Assembly (NCBI GenBank): GCA_963775975.1
Contig: CAVZKX010000004.1
Span: 142,833 to 206,832 of the forward strand
DNA: 64,000 bases
From: JANXQG01 sp963775975
GTDB lineage: Bacteria > Planctomycetota > Planctomycetia > Pirellulales > Thermoguttaceae
Direction: 5' to 3'
Shown one piece after another: positions 11,596-20,693 of the stretch (position 1 is the stretch's first letter; the number at the start of each line of letters is the position of its first letter). The position numbers and the translations under genes are program-made. Below the pieces are notes generated by a model. The model ran no database searches. It had not been told where the DNA came from and saw nothing but the letters and a program-made list of their open reading frames with translations.

Positions 11596-11834
11596 CCTGC
11601 TTTCTCCAAACTACCGATTTCATTATCGGAATGCCGATTATAGGGGCTTATTATGCAGTCGCCTAGCCGAGTTGTCGATAGGGAAACGTGAGCTAAGTTC
11701 TTTGCAGACAATGAGTTAAGACGCAAGGTTTTGGCAAGCCAGCTAGAAAAACTGCAAGACCGCAATATGCGAGCTGTGGGAATTGTGCGGCAGGTAGATT
11801 GTTTCGTAGGCGCTTTATAGACAGGTGACAAAAC

Positions 11835-12677
11835 ATGACTAATTTCGAAGAACAGGAACTTCAGCGACAAATTGATGTACTCAAGGAACAACTGAGCAAT
11901 GCCCAAAAGTTGACGGCGCTGGGCGAGCTTGCCAGCACGACCACGCACGAGTTCAATAATGTGCTGACCACCATTATCAACTATGCCAAGCTGGGACTAC
12001 GGCACAAGGACAATGAAACTCGCGAAAAGGCATTCGACAAGATCTTGTTGGCCAGCAATCGCGCGGCCAAGATCACTTCAACCGTGCTTGGATTGGCGCG
12101 CAATCGCAAGGCAGGACAGGAACCTACCAACCTGACGGAACTTATTGAGAACACGCTTCTGCTGCTGGAACGCGAGATGAACAAGTACCGGATCACGGTC
12201 GACAAGAATCTTCAGCCGGTGCCTGAGGCCTATGTCAACGGCAATCAAATTCAACAGATTCTGCTCAATTTGTTAATCAACGCCCGGCAAGCCCTGCCCA
12301 GCGGCGGGCGAGTAGCGATCCGCCTTGCCTACGATGCGGACAGCGATATGGTTGACCTCGTGGTACGCGACAACGGCTGCGGCATTCCCGCAGACAAGCT
12401 CCCGAGGATTTTCGAGCCGTTCTACACGACCAAAAGCGGGCCAGATGCGAGCGGCAAAGGCGGTACCGGGTTGGGACTTGCCATGTGTCGGGATATCATC
12501 GAAGCCCATAACGGTCGGATTCGTGTCGATAGTACGGTCGGCAAAGGAACCTCGTTTACGCTGAAACTGCCGACGGTGGCCAAGGTCCGGCCGGCCCGGC
12601 CTGTCGTCGCGGCCCCGTTAATGCCGGTCGTGGCGATGCATGAAAACACCACGGCGCCGCTGCCTTTTGGCGATTGA
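11835..12677 (+). CDS. Soluble NtrB-type sensor histidine kinase
   Basis: A 280-residue protein with a short N-terminal coiled coil (residues 1-25) and then a HisKA dimerisation segment. The phospho-acceptor His is about residue 38, in STTTHEFNNVL. The HATPase domain has a clear N box (LLNLLINARQALP), G1 box (DNGCGIP), F box (FEPFYTTK) and G2 box (GKGGTGLGLAM). There is no membrane segment and no recognisable PAS or GAF sensor, so the input is presumably protein-borne or from the coiled coil. No response regulator gene sits beside it, so it is an orphan kinase. The C-terminal 35 residues, rich in Pro/Val/Ala, are probably unstructured. Kinase activity is well supported by motifs; the signal and partner are unknown. 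Confidence 0.85.
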   Translation: MTNFEEQELQRQIDVLKEQLSNAQKLTALGELASTTTHEFNNVLTTIINYAKLGLRHKDNETREKAFDKILLASNRAAKITSTVLGLARNRKAGQEPTNLTELIENTLLLLEREMNKYRITVDKNLQPVPEAYVNGNQIQQILLNLLINARQALPSGGRVAIRLAYDADSDMVDLVVRDNGCGIPADKLPRIFEPFYTTKSGPDASGKGGTGLGLAMCRDIIEAHNGRIRVDSTVGKGTSFTLKLPTVAKVRPARPVVAAPLMPVVAMHENTTAPLPFGD

Positions 12678-12973
12678 CGGGCTGGGGCCAAAGCGGGTCA
12701 GCGGAAAACAGATAAGAACTGTTTCCTGTAGTAAATATCTCTGGCAACCTTTTCCTTTGGCTCTACGTGATTCCGCCGACCTTGATGTCCGTCGGATGCC
12801 CCTTTGGAAAAGATCAACTTGTGTCGGCGTTGGACCGGAATCTGAATCGATTCCTGGGTCGCAGCACTGCCGCATACTCGGCCACAGCCGAAAACTCGGA
12901 AGAAAAACGTTGCCAAATAGGGACTGCGCTGGTTTAATTGCCGGGTTGTCGCAGACGATGCCTCCCGCCATCT
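12678..12973. other. Intergenic stretch with no recognisable gene
   Basis: About 300 bases between the histidine kinase and the PEP-CTERM promoter. Short open frames on both strands have no family resemblance. I see no strong hairpin terminator here. Confidence 0.5.
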
Positions 12974-13003
12974 CTGGCAATAGTTGGCATTGAAAGGTAT
13001 AAT
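12974..13003 (+). promoter_or_regulatory. Candidate housekeeping promoter for the PEP-CTERM gene
   Basis: A perfect TATAAT at 12998-13003 is preceded 18 bases upstream by CTGGCA at 12974-12979, four of six matches to TTGACA. Transcription from it would place the dispersed element at 13019-13077 in the 5' leader of the PEP-CTERM gene. Inferred from pattern only. Confidence 0.4.
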
Positions 13004-13018
13004 AGGAGGCTGTACCCC

Positions 13019-13077
13019 AACCGACCAAGCGGCACTACTGCGGCTGCCGCGGAATCGGTTTTGTTAGGGACTCAAAG
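13019..13077 (+). repeat. Dispersed ~70-base element, copy A (diverged)
   Basis: Shares AACCG-N2-CAA, GGCAC-N-ACTG, a GC-rich middle and ATCGGT-N-TTGTTAG-N-GACTC in the same order and spacing as the copies at 36034-36103 and 49601-49672. AACCGA near its start can pair with TCGGTT near its end. It lies immediately before the start codon at 13087, in the expected 5' leader. Confidence 0.5.
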
Positions 13078-13086
13078 GACGATCCG

Positions 13087-13809
13087 ATGTTCAAAAAACC
13101 CCGGTTGCGATTTTCGATCATGTTTCTCCTGGCGGGTTGTGCTGCGACTGCCAGCCGAGTCCATGCTGGCCTGGTCAATGGGGATTTCAGCAGCGGCAAC
13201 ACGGGCTTCACAAGCGGTTACGGGTATGCCTCGGCTTCCGATCCAGGCGGAGGGCACTACACGGTGGGAACCAACCCCCATACCTGGAACTCGTTCCTGA
13301 CGAGCTTCGGTGACCACACCAGCGGGACGGGCAATATGCTCATCGCCGACGGCAGCGGGACGGCGAACACCCTGGTGTGGAGCGAATCTCTCACCGTGAC
13401 CCCAAATAGCCAATACACCTTGACGTTCTATTCGGCCTCTTGCGGCAACGACAACGGCAACGGGATCGATCCCAGCCCGGCGACTCTGGTTGCCACGGCA
13501 AATGGCGTACAAATCGGCGCCACTCTGCACGTTTCGGCGACCGACGGCGTGTGGACCCAGTTCACAGGCACGTTCAACTCCGGGTCCTTGACAACAGACG
13601 TGCTGGCGATCACCGATTCAAATCTGGCTGGCGGCGCCGGCAACGATTTCGCAATCGACGACATCAGCGCGGTCCCAGAGCCGTCCAGCTTCATCCTTCT
13701 CAGTTTGACGGGTATTGTTGTCGCCTTCTGCGGTTGGCGCTTCACCGGGCGGAAAGCAACGGTAAGCGAGAATTGTAAGCAGCGCCGTCAGCGTCAGTAC
13801 TGTGTTTGA
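13087..13809 (+). CDS. PEP-CTERM sorting-domain secreted protein
   Basis: A 240-residue protein with an N-terminal signal peptide (basic start, FSIMFLLAGCAATASRVHA). It has a beta-rich body of about 170 residues starting GLVNGDFSSGNTGF, of the kind seen in carbohydrate-binding or DUF642-like PEP-CTERM proteins. The C-terminal sorting signal is VPEPSSFILLSLTG followed by a hydrophobic helix and the basic end GWRFTGRK. By family knowledge such tails are processed by exosortase and the protein is placed in the cell surface or matrix; no exosortase gene is in the window. It is monocistronic, with a candidate promoter at 12974-13003. The last ~15 residues after the basic cluster look unlike the usual end of such proteins. 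A small indel there cannot be excluded. Confidence 0.75.
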   Translation: MFKKPRLRFSIMFLLAGCAATASRVHAGLVNGDFSSGNTGFTSGYGYASASDPGGGHYTVGTNPHTWNSFLTSFGDHTSGTGNMLIADGSGTANTLVWSESLTVTPNSQYTLTFYSASCGNDNGNGIDPSPATLVATANGVQIGATLHVSATDGVWTQFTGTFNSGSLTTDVLAITDSNLAGGAGNDFAIDDISAVPEPSSFILLSLTGIVVAFCGWRFTGRKATVSENCKQRRQRQYCV

Positions 13810-13870
13810 AGCTTCGGGGACCGCAATGGTTTCAATTCCCTCGGCCAAGTCGCCGGAACGTCAACGGTGA

Positions 13871-14492
13871 TCAATTCAGCGGCACCGGCGTGCCGTGCGG
13901 CGTGAAGCGGTCGAGAATCTGCCCGATGATCCGCTGCTCGGCGGCCGTGTCGCGGCCTTGGGGTATCCAGTTTTGTTCTTGCGCCGGGAGTCTGGTCCGG
14001 CTTGATGGGCGATGCGAGCGACGCATCGCTGCGGAAGGTGGCGGAGCCGGCGGTAGAGTGTTCCGGCTGCCGAAGATTCTCGAGTTCCTTGAACACGGCG
14101 ACATCGACCCAAAATGTGCCGGTTCGGCGCGAATAAATGACTTTCACCACCGCATACCGCCGGATCGACTGTAGCGTGCTCTCCAGTCGCTCGTAGTCGT
14201 TCGCGGAATCGTGGTACCAAGGTTCCAGATACGTCGCACCAGGCATGGGGAATGTGTCGATCCGTCCGTCGGTCACCGTCTCCCCGATCAGCCGCACGGG
14301 ATCCTCGCGCTCGATACGGAAGTTCTGCTTGACGATATCCTCGACGCCGTCCCAGACCAACTGGTAGTTCGCAATAGGGATCGAAACGGGGTTGTCGTAG
14401 GCGACCGGCACAGCCTGAGATGGCAAATGAATGTCACCAATACAACCGGCGAGAAGAGGCAGCAAGACGATAGCGGCAAGCGTGTTGCGCAT
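13871..14492 (-). CDS. Lipoprotein of unknown function (frameshifted near C-terminus)
   Basis: It starts at ATG 14492 (an alternative is ATG 14507), with a lipobox-type signal NTLAAIVLLPLLAGC. The mature part, about 190 residues, includes YQLVWDGVEDIVKQNFRIERE, and DGRIDTFPMPGATYLEPW in a typical planctomycete lipoprotein style. Near 13981 the frame must change by one base to continue into QEQNWIPQGRDTAAEQRIIG and the end FTPHGTPVPLN. Without the change the tail becomes low-complexity Arg-rich text. It probably sits in the outer membrane or periplasm; no enzymatic motif is seen. It is divergent from flhA, with 250 bases between them. Confidence 0.65.
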
Positions 14493-14741
14493 GACCGATG
14501 TCGGCATTTGGTATTGAGGAGAATTTCTGTACGACGGCCGAGTTACCCTCCAATCAGGGTGATCGGCGCGGCAAGTTTCGCAGGAACTGACAATAGGAGC
14601 AAGACCAGTTCGGAGTTCAATAAATGCAAAGGCTGACATGCACCCCTGGTCCCGGCACGCCGGGATCGCTCTGGACACGCCCAGCCTTTTGCGATACCTT
14701 TCCCGCCGCTTTTCTTCGATCGTTTTCGGCGGGAGAAATGG

Positions 14742-16854
14742 ATGTCCTCGGGGCTCGCAGCAAAAACCGCGATGTCGACCGGCCGCGCTACACGACTGCA
14801 AGACCTGATCTTCCCGGTAGGGATCGTCGCCAGTGTGCTTGTCATTCTGGTGCCGCTGCCGACGCCGCTGATGGATCTGCTGCTTTCGGCAAACATCGCC
14901 ATCGCGGTGATCATGCTGCTGACGACGATCTACGTCCGCACGCCGCTGGAATTCAGCATCTTTCCCTCGCTGCTGCTGGCCACGACGCTCTTCCGCCTGG
15001 TGCTCAACGTGGCCACTACGCGACTGATTCTCACACAGGCGCGGCAAAGAAGGCCTAATGGCGGCCGGGGGCGTGGTCAAGACCTTCGGCCAGTTCGTCA
15101 CCGGCGGCGCGACGGGAATTGACAAAATTGTCGTCGGCCTGATCATCTTTGCCATCATCGTCATCATCCAGTTCGTCGTGATTACCAAGGGCGCCACGCG
15201 CATCAGCGAAGTGGCCGCCCGATTTGCCTTGGACGGAATGCCGGGCCGGCAAATGGCCATCGACGCCGACCTGAACGCCGGCACGATCGACGAGCGCGAG
15301 GCCCAGCGCCGCCGCAAAGAGGTCAGCCAGCAGGCCGACTTTTTCGGCGCAATGGACGGTGCTAGCAAGTTCGTCCGTGGCGACGCCGTCGCGGGCATCA
15401 TCATCACGCTCATCAATATCGTCGGCGGGCTATTCATCGGCGTTATCGAGTCGGGCATGTCGCTCGGCCAGGCCGGTTCGCTCTTCACTACGCTCACGAT
15501 CGGCGACGGCCTGGTGAGCCAGGTGCCCGCGTTCTTGATCTCGCTGGCCGCCGGCTTGCTCGTCACGCGCAGCAGCCACGAAACCGACCTGCCGCACGAA
15601 TTCATCAAGCAACTCTTCTCGCGTCCGCAGGCCCTGGCCGTGGCGGGCGGTTTCCTTTCGATCTTGATCTTCACGAGCCTGCCGCGGATTCCGCTCTTGG
15701 CCATCGGGGCCACGTGCATCGGCGCGGCCCTGAGCTCGAACCGCCGCGGGGCGGCGGCCAAGGCGGCGACCGAGGCCAAAAAACAGGCAGATATGGCCAA
15801 ACCGGCTGAAACCCGAGTGGAAGATTACTTGAGCGTCGATCCGATGGAGGTCGAGATCGGCGTCGCCTTGATCCGGCTCGCCGATCCACGCCGCGGCGGC
15901 GACTTGCTTGAGCGCATCCAGCGCGTGCGCCAGAACGTGGCGGGCGAGATCGGCATCATTCTGCCGAAGGTTCGCATCCGCGACAATATGCGGCTCGATC
16001 AGAACCAGTATCGCATCAAGATCGCCGATATGCCGGTGGCCGAGGGGACGATTTACGCCGCCAAGTTTCTCGCGATGGATGCCGGCACGACGAGCGGCAA
16101 GATCCAGGGCATGGCAACTCGGGAGCCGGCATTCGGCACGCCCGCCGTCTGGATCGACGCCCAGTCCCGCGACCAGGCCGAGATGTATGGCTACACGGTG
16201 GTAGAGCCGGGCAGCGTGATCGCCACTCACCTTACCGAAACGATCCGCCGCCACGCCGACGAAATCCTCACCCGCGACGCGACGAAACACCTCATCGACG
16301 AACTGAAGCGGACGACGCCGGTGGTGGTCGACGAATTGATCCCGAGCGTGATGAAGCTCGCCGAAGTGCAGCAGATCTTGCAGATGCTCCTGCGCGAGGG
16401 CGTGCCGATCCGCCAGCTTGGTCCGATCCTGGAGACCCTAGGCGACTACGCCCCGCGGACCAAGGAGCCGGTGCTCTTGACAGAATACGTGCGGCATCGC
16501 CTGGCGCGCTCGATCTGCACGCGGCATCGCGACGCGCAGAACAAGCTCTTTGTCGTAACGCTCGATCCGGCACTGGAAGACCGCATCCGCGCCGGCTTCG
16601 AGCACAACGAGCACGGGCTGTTCATTCGCATGTCGCCGCAGGCGATCGAGGCCACCTGCCGGCAGATTGCCGCGGGCGTGGAGAAGCTGACGCTGACGAA
16701 TCATGCGCCGATTGTGCTCGTCAGCCCGCAAATCCGCGCCGCCTTGCGGCAGATGACCGTTTCGCATTTGCCGCATTTGCTGGTGCTGAGCTACAACGAG
16801 ATCACGCGGGATACGAAGATCGAAGCGATGGCGATGGTGAGCGACGCGAGGTGA
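14742..16854 (+). CDS. flhA: Flagellar export gate protein FlhA (frameshifted near residue 100)
   Basis: The start ATG at 14742 has GGGAG six bases upstream. The first 100 residues give the N-terminal membrane helices (LQDLIFPVGIVASVLVILV, then LDLLLSANIAIAVIMLL-like, and LVLNVATTRLILTQA). An extra base near 15042 then throws the frame, after which GLMAAGGVVKTFGQFV and the FHIPEP signature region (ALDGMPGRQMAIDADLNAG) continue normally. The remainder has the last membrane helices and the full cytosolic domain, with EPAFGTPAVWID and DYAPRTKEP. Total length of about 700 residues matches the family. FlhA forms the nonameric export ring of the flagellar type III apparatus. The flhF-flhG-fliA genes follow after an unusual insertion. 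Confidence 0.92.
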
Positions 16855-16912
16855 GAAAATCCGGAAAATGAAGCACGACAATCGAAGCAAAGTTGAAAAT
16901 CGAAATGCGAAA

Positions 16913-17130
16913 CAGGGTGCCGCGCCACGATTACCGCGAAGCGGTTCAACCCCAAAGCCCAGGGTCGCGAAGCGCACCCTGGGTCGCAGGCAAACGACAG
17001 GCCCGCACCGCAACGCGGTGCGCAAGGAGTTGCACCCTTTCAGGGTGCGAACGGTTATCGCATTTCGTTACCCAGTGTGCGCTCCGCGACCCTGGGCTAT
17101 GGAGTTACACGCCTTCGGTGTGAAAGTTGA
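16913..17130. repeat. Cluster of short palindromes between flhA and the hypothetical gene
   Basis: A run of small hairpins: CCCAGGGT...ACCCTGGG at about 16957-16984, CCGCACCGC/GCGGTGCG around 17005, GCACCCTTTCAGGGTGC at about 17032-17048, CCCAG/CTGGG near 17071-17097, and ACACGCCTTCGGTGTG near 17107. None is followed by a T run, so they look like interspersed repeat units and not terminators. Confidence 0.6.
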
Positions 17131-17157
17131 TTAACGAAAACAATCGAGTAGCAAAGC

Positions 17158-17985
17158 ATGATCACATATATTCTGTTAGGCGCGGCAATCGTGTTGAGCC
17201 AGACATTCGCGACAAAAGAGGACGCGAAAATGGCCCCGACTCAGTCACGATATCTCGCATACGCGGAAGCATTATCGACCTCAATCGCAGTCATCAATTG
17301 GCCGATTGACATTTCCATCGTTGCTGATCGCTGCGACACATTTGACGACTGCCAAGTATCATTGCTTATTTCCCGACACGCGTCCAATAACGAATTAAAG
17401 AGCAAAGCATCGGCCGACTGGTCGGCACCAAATTCGACGGCAAGCTGGTCGGCACATACTTATACGCCGTACCTGCCGACCGGTTCCCTAAGGGACTTCG
17501 TAGCGGGAAAATGCACCAATGCAATAATTCCACTGGTGATCGCGAAGTCGCCAGTAACAGCAGCAATCTTTAAGCAGCCAGCATTCAAATGTCCCGATCC
17601 ATATTCGCATTCCGACGAATCGGCCGAAGTGGAAAAGGTCGTTCTTCAAGAGACAACGCTTTGTGAGAAGTGCGGGATCGGTGCAGTCCCAATTGATAGC
17701 GAGCACGGGCTTGTCGGAAACTTGTCGGAGTCGATGCCGATTGACTCCGATACGGCAGCTTTGAGAGACAAGGCAAGGAACTTCGCTTCGAGCATCGATT
17801 GGATCGCAAAACAAAAAGAGCCGCCTCCTGCAAAGCCCGATTTTCCGATCCGCGCTAACTGGACCAAGCTGTTTTCGGCCAAATGGGACGACGATGGCGG
17901 GTTCACGCTGGGTGGTCAGCACTTCTCGCCCGAAGGGTGCAATGACCGATTCGTCGAGACAAACGGATTGATGGCCATCTGGTAG
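17158..17985 (+). CDS. Hypothetical secreted protein inserted in the flagellar block
   Basis: I do not recognise this 275-residue protein. It starts MITYILLGAAIVLSQTFA, a plausible signal peptide. It continues with a Cys-containing middle (DRCDTFDDCQ, CTNAII, FKCPDPYSHS, CEKCGIG) and ends QHFSPEGCNDRFVETNGLMAIW. The six or seven cysteines, some in CxxC spacing, could form disulfides after export. Base composition is less GC-rich than its neighbours. It sits directly after the palindrome cluster and between flhA and flhF, which are usually adjacent in planctomycetes; this suggests an acquired gene. There is no strong ribosome binding site. It could also be a decayed or frame-damaged gene. The ORF itself is clear, the function is not. 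Confidence 0.45.
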   Translation: MITYILLGAAIVLSQTFATKEDAKMAPTQSRYLAYAEALSTSIAVINWPIDISIVADRCDTFDDCQVSLLISRHASNNELKSKASADWSAPNSTASWSAHTYTPYLPTGSLRDFVAGKCTNAIIPLVIAKSPVTAAIFKQPAFKCPDPYSHSDESAEVEKVVLQETTLCEKCGIGAVPIDSEHGLVGNLSESMPIDSDTAALRDKARNFASSIDWIAKQKEPPPAKPDFPIRANWTKLFSAKWDDDGGFTLGGQHFSPEGCNDRFVETNGLMAIW

Positions 17986-18051
17986 CTGTAATCCACTTGA
18001 AGTTATTTCTGCAATCTCAGAATCTCAAATCTCAGATAACTGAACACGATC

Positions 18052-19226
18052 ATGGAACTCAAAACCTACCGCGCCGCGACGATGCACGATGCCCTGGCGA
18101 TGGTCCGCCACGACATGGGGCCCGACGCGGCCGTGCTGCATACCCGCGAAGTCCAGTCCCGTCGCCTTTTCGGCTGGCTCAACGGCCCGCGCAGATCGAG
18201 GTCACCGCCTCGCGCGGCGTGAATGTGCCGAGCCGATTGCCCGGACGCGGCCAACATGAGGACGAGCATTCGCGCGAGGATGACGTCCGGCAGCGAGACG
18301 ACAGTCAGTACGCGCCTGCCGTCGCTATTGCGAAGCCGCAAGCGGATGTCAGCGAGGCGATGCAGAGCCAGTTGAGCGAGCTGCAGCAGATGGTCGAGGA
18401 CCTCTGCCGCCGCGGCGACACCCCAGGCCACGATCTGCCGCAGGAACTGTTCCAACTGTTCACCGATTTGCTCGACTCCGACCTCAGCGAGGAGTTGGCC
18501 CGCGAACTGGTCGAGCGGGTGCGGAGCGAGACTCGCGGTTCGCAAATCGACGACCTTTTGATGGTCAAGGCCCGGCTGGCGCGGATGATCGAGTCGGAGG
18601 TCCGCGTGTCCGGCCCGATCCAGACGCCGCCCGACCGCTGCCGGCTTGTGGCCCTCGTCGGGCCGACCGGCGTCGGCAAAACCACCACCATCGCCAAGCT
18701 GGCGGCCAATTATCGCCTCAAGGAAAAACGCCGCGTCGGCCTGATCACGGTCGATACGTATCGCATCGCGGCGGTTGAGCAATTGCGGACCTACGCCGAC
18801 ATCATCGACCTGCCGATGCAGGTGGTCTCCACGCCCCGCGAGATGCGCGAGGCGGTGGCCCGCATGGACGATCTCGACTTGATCCTCCTCGATACGGCCG
18901 GACGCAGCCCGAAGGACGATGTCCGCATCCAGGAGCTTCGCGCGTTTCTGACCGAGGCCGACGCCGACGAGGTGCATCTCGTGCTCAGCAGCGTGGCGGG
19001 CGGACGCGTGCTGGAGCAGACGGCCGAGCGCTTCGCCGCCGTCGGCACCACCGCCTTGATCCTCACGAAACTCGACGAATCGAGCGGACTAGGCAACATC
19101 CTGCCGCTGATTCGCACTAGCAAGCTGCCGTTGAGTTATATGACCAATGGCCAAAACGTGCCGGATGATATTGAAGTGGCGGAATCGATGCGGGTGGCGA
19201 GGTTGATACTCGGGATGGAAGGATAA
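18052..19226 (+). CDS. flhF: Flagellar biosynthesis GTPase FlhF (frameshifted)
   Basis: The start ATG at 18052 gives MELKTYRAATMHDALAMVRH, the standard FlhF N-terminus. One base is missing near 18191, after LFGWLNGPR; the alternative frame then continues QIEVTASRGVNVPSRL. The SRP-type NG domain follows, with GPTGVGKTTTIAKLAA (P-loop), DTYRIAAVEQLRTYA, LDTAGRSPKDD and LTKLDESSGLGN. The end, NVPDDIEVAE, is the usual C-terminal motif. FlhF places the flagellum and recruits early flagellar parts at the pole, acting with FlhG, which is the next gene. About 390 residues. The body is intact. Confidence 0.9.
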
Positions 19227-19236
19227 CTTACGCAAA

Positions 19237-19371
19237 ACTCGTTCCCACGCTCCGCGTGGGAACGTACTGGCGGCCGCTCCGCGGCCCCGCGAAGATTTAC
19301 GTTTGAAATGTAAGTTGAAAAGGGACGCAGAGCGTCCCGTATGGCGTTCCCACGCAGAGCGTGGGAACGAG
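19237..19371. repeat. Palindromic interspersed repeat between flhF and flhG
   Basis: The outer ends ACTCGTTCCCACGC and GCGTGGGAACGAGT face each other across 135 bases. Within it are three hairpins: the left one at 19241-19264, GGGACGCAGAGCGTCCC at 19322-19338, and the right one at 19345-19371. The first 50 bases are almost identical to 54325-54375 inside gspJ. Confidence 0.75.
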
Positions 19372-19379
19372 TAGGAATC

Positions 19380-20206
19380 ATGGACCAAGCCACCGAACTC
19401 CGAGCCCTCATGCGAGAAGCCGCGTCGTCGCGCGCCCCGGCGATTCGCCGGCTCGGCGGATCGTGGTCTTCGGCGGCAAGGGCGGCGTCGGCGCGACTTC
19501 GGTCGCCGTGAACCTGAGCGTGGCCCTGGCTAGGGAAGGCCGGCGATGCCTGCTCTGCGACGCGGCCGGCGGTGACGTTTCGCTGCAACTCCGCCTGGAA
19601 CCGCGGCATACGTTGGCCGACGTGCTGGCGGGAAATTGTGGACTTGATGAGACTGCTTTGCCCGGCCCGGGTGGTGTGCAGATTGTGCCGGGCGCGCACG
19701 AAATGTCAACCTCGAGCGATTTGACCGAACATGCCTGGAAGCGCGTGCTCGGGCAATTGCCTGGCGTCGCTCTGCGGCCGGAGGTTATCGTGATCGACGC
19801 CGGCAACCGGCCGGATGCGATGGCGCGGCAGTGTTGGCGGGCGGCCGATCGCGTGCTGCTGGTCAGCACGACCGAAACCGCCGCGATTATGAACGCCTAT
19901 GCGTCAATAAAACTGCTCAACGATCCGGCCCGATCGGCTTCGATCGCGCTGGTGCTGAACCGCTCGCGAAGCGATGCGGCGGCCGACGAAGCCCAGCGGC
20001 GGCTCGCACACGCCTGCCGGCGGTTCCTCGGCCTGCCGCTGCGAAGCGTCGGGACCGTGCCGGAGGATGCGAACGTATGTGAATGCACGGCGTGCGGCGT
20101 GCCGTTCGTGCTAGCAGTGCCAGCGTGTGCGGCAAGCGTCGCGGTAAAGCAGGCGGCACGAGCAATAATAAACCCCACGTCGCCTCGTAAACCGGTGGCG
20201 GCATGA
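19380..20206 (+). CDS. flhG: MinD-like ATPase FlhG (frameshifted near N-terminus)
   Basis: The ATG at 19380 gives MDQATELRALMREAASSRAP, the expected FlhG leader. The ATPase body is in another frame, so a one-base indel is needed between about 19437 and 19460. After that come IVVFGGKGGVGATSVAVNL (deviant Walker A), LLCDAAGGDVSLQL, EVIVIDAGNRPDA and a C-terminal Cys-containing stretch CECTACGVPFVLAVP. About 275 residues. FlhG sets flagellar number and stimulates the FlhF GTPase. It follows flhF after a palindromic repeat, so the spacing of 150 bases is larger than is usual for this pair. Confidence 0.85.
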
Positions 20207-20330
20207 TGAAAGGAAAAAAACTCAACCTAAGCTTCGGTGCGACCGATATAGACGGACAAGCATTGCTAGTAAATGCGATGTCAAACTTTTCCGGTCAGGC
20301 AAAGTTTAACGACGGTCCGGAGACGCACTC

Positions 20331-20588
20331 GTGGCCCGACAATACGCTGCTGTCCTTGGCCTCTTGGCGCTCGTGGTCTCGCTGTTGCGGGGCCTCGCGG
20401 CCGGCGGCGGAGGCGAAGCGACGCTGTGGACGGCGTGGCTCAGCCTACTGGCGTTTTCGGTCATCGGCGCGGGGATCGGCTGGCTGGCGGAACAGATCAT
20501 TCGGGATTCGGTCAGCAGCCAAATCTTGTCGGAATTGCAGGAACAGAAATCCAAATCGCCGGCCATCGCTACTCAGCCGGCCGGTTAG
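20331..20588 (+). CDS. Small membrane protein between flhG and fliA
   Basis: A GTG start at 20331 gives MARQYAAVLGLLALVVSLLRG. The 85-residue protein has two membrane helices (residues 5-22 and 32-52) separated by a Gly-rich loop. It ends in a polar tail starting AEQIIRDSVSSQILSELQEQ. Similar small membrane proteins sit at this place in planctomycete flagellar clusters as far as I recall; function unknown. The 120 bases before it hold an out-of-frame ATG that I do not take as the start. Confidence 0.65.
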   Translation: MARQYAAVLGLLALVVSLLRGLAAGGGGEATLWTAWLSLLAFSVIGAGIGWLAEQIIRDSVSSQILSELQEQKSKSPAIATQPAG

Positions 20589-20693
20589 TGAATCACGGAA
20601 GTAATCGCTCCGTTGCGGCGCTCGATCGCTGAAACGGCGAACTGAACACTTAGTACCGAGTACTGAGTACTGAAATCTGTCACGGAGGATCGC

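Noticed and set aside
12640..13020. Overlapping open frames of 70-135 codons on both strands
   Set aside because: No start signals, no domain resemblance, and composition like intergenic DNA. The stretch includes a promoter-like TATAAT.
13794..15800. Very long open frame (668 codons) on the minus strand opposite flhA
   Set aside because: Only its downstream piece (13871-14492) makes protein sense, as a lipoprotein. The rest is the GC-rich antisense of flhA with no family resemblance.
20225..20260. Sigma-28-like motif TAAGCTT...CCGATAT upstream of the small membrane gene
   Set aside because: The spacing between the two halves is about 11 and not 15, and it lies inside the flhG-fliA operon, so chance is likely.
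20640..20675. GTACTGAGTACT direct repeat upstream of fliA, also near 33845
   Set aside because: Short and simple. It may be another interspersed unit but is too small to call with only two weak copies.
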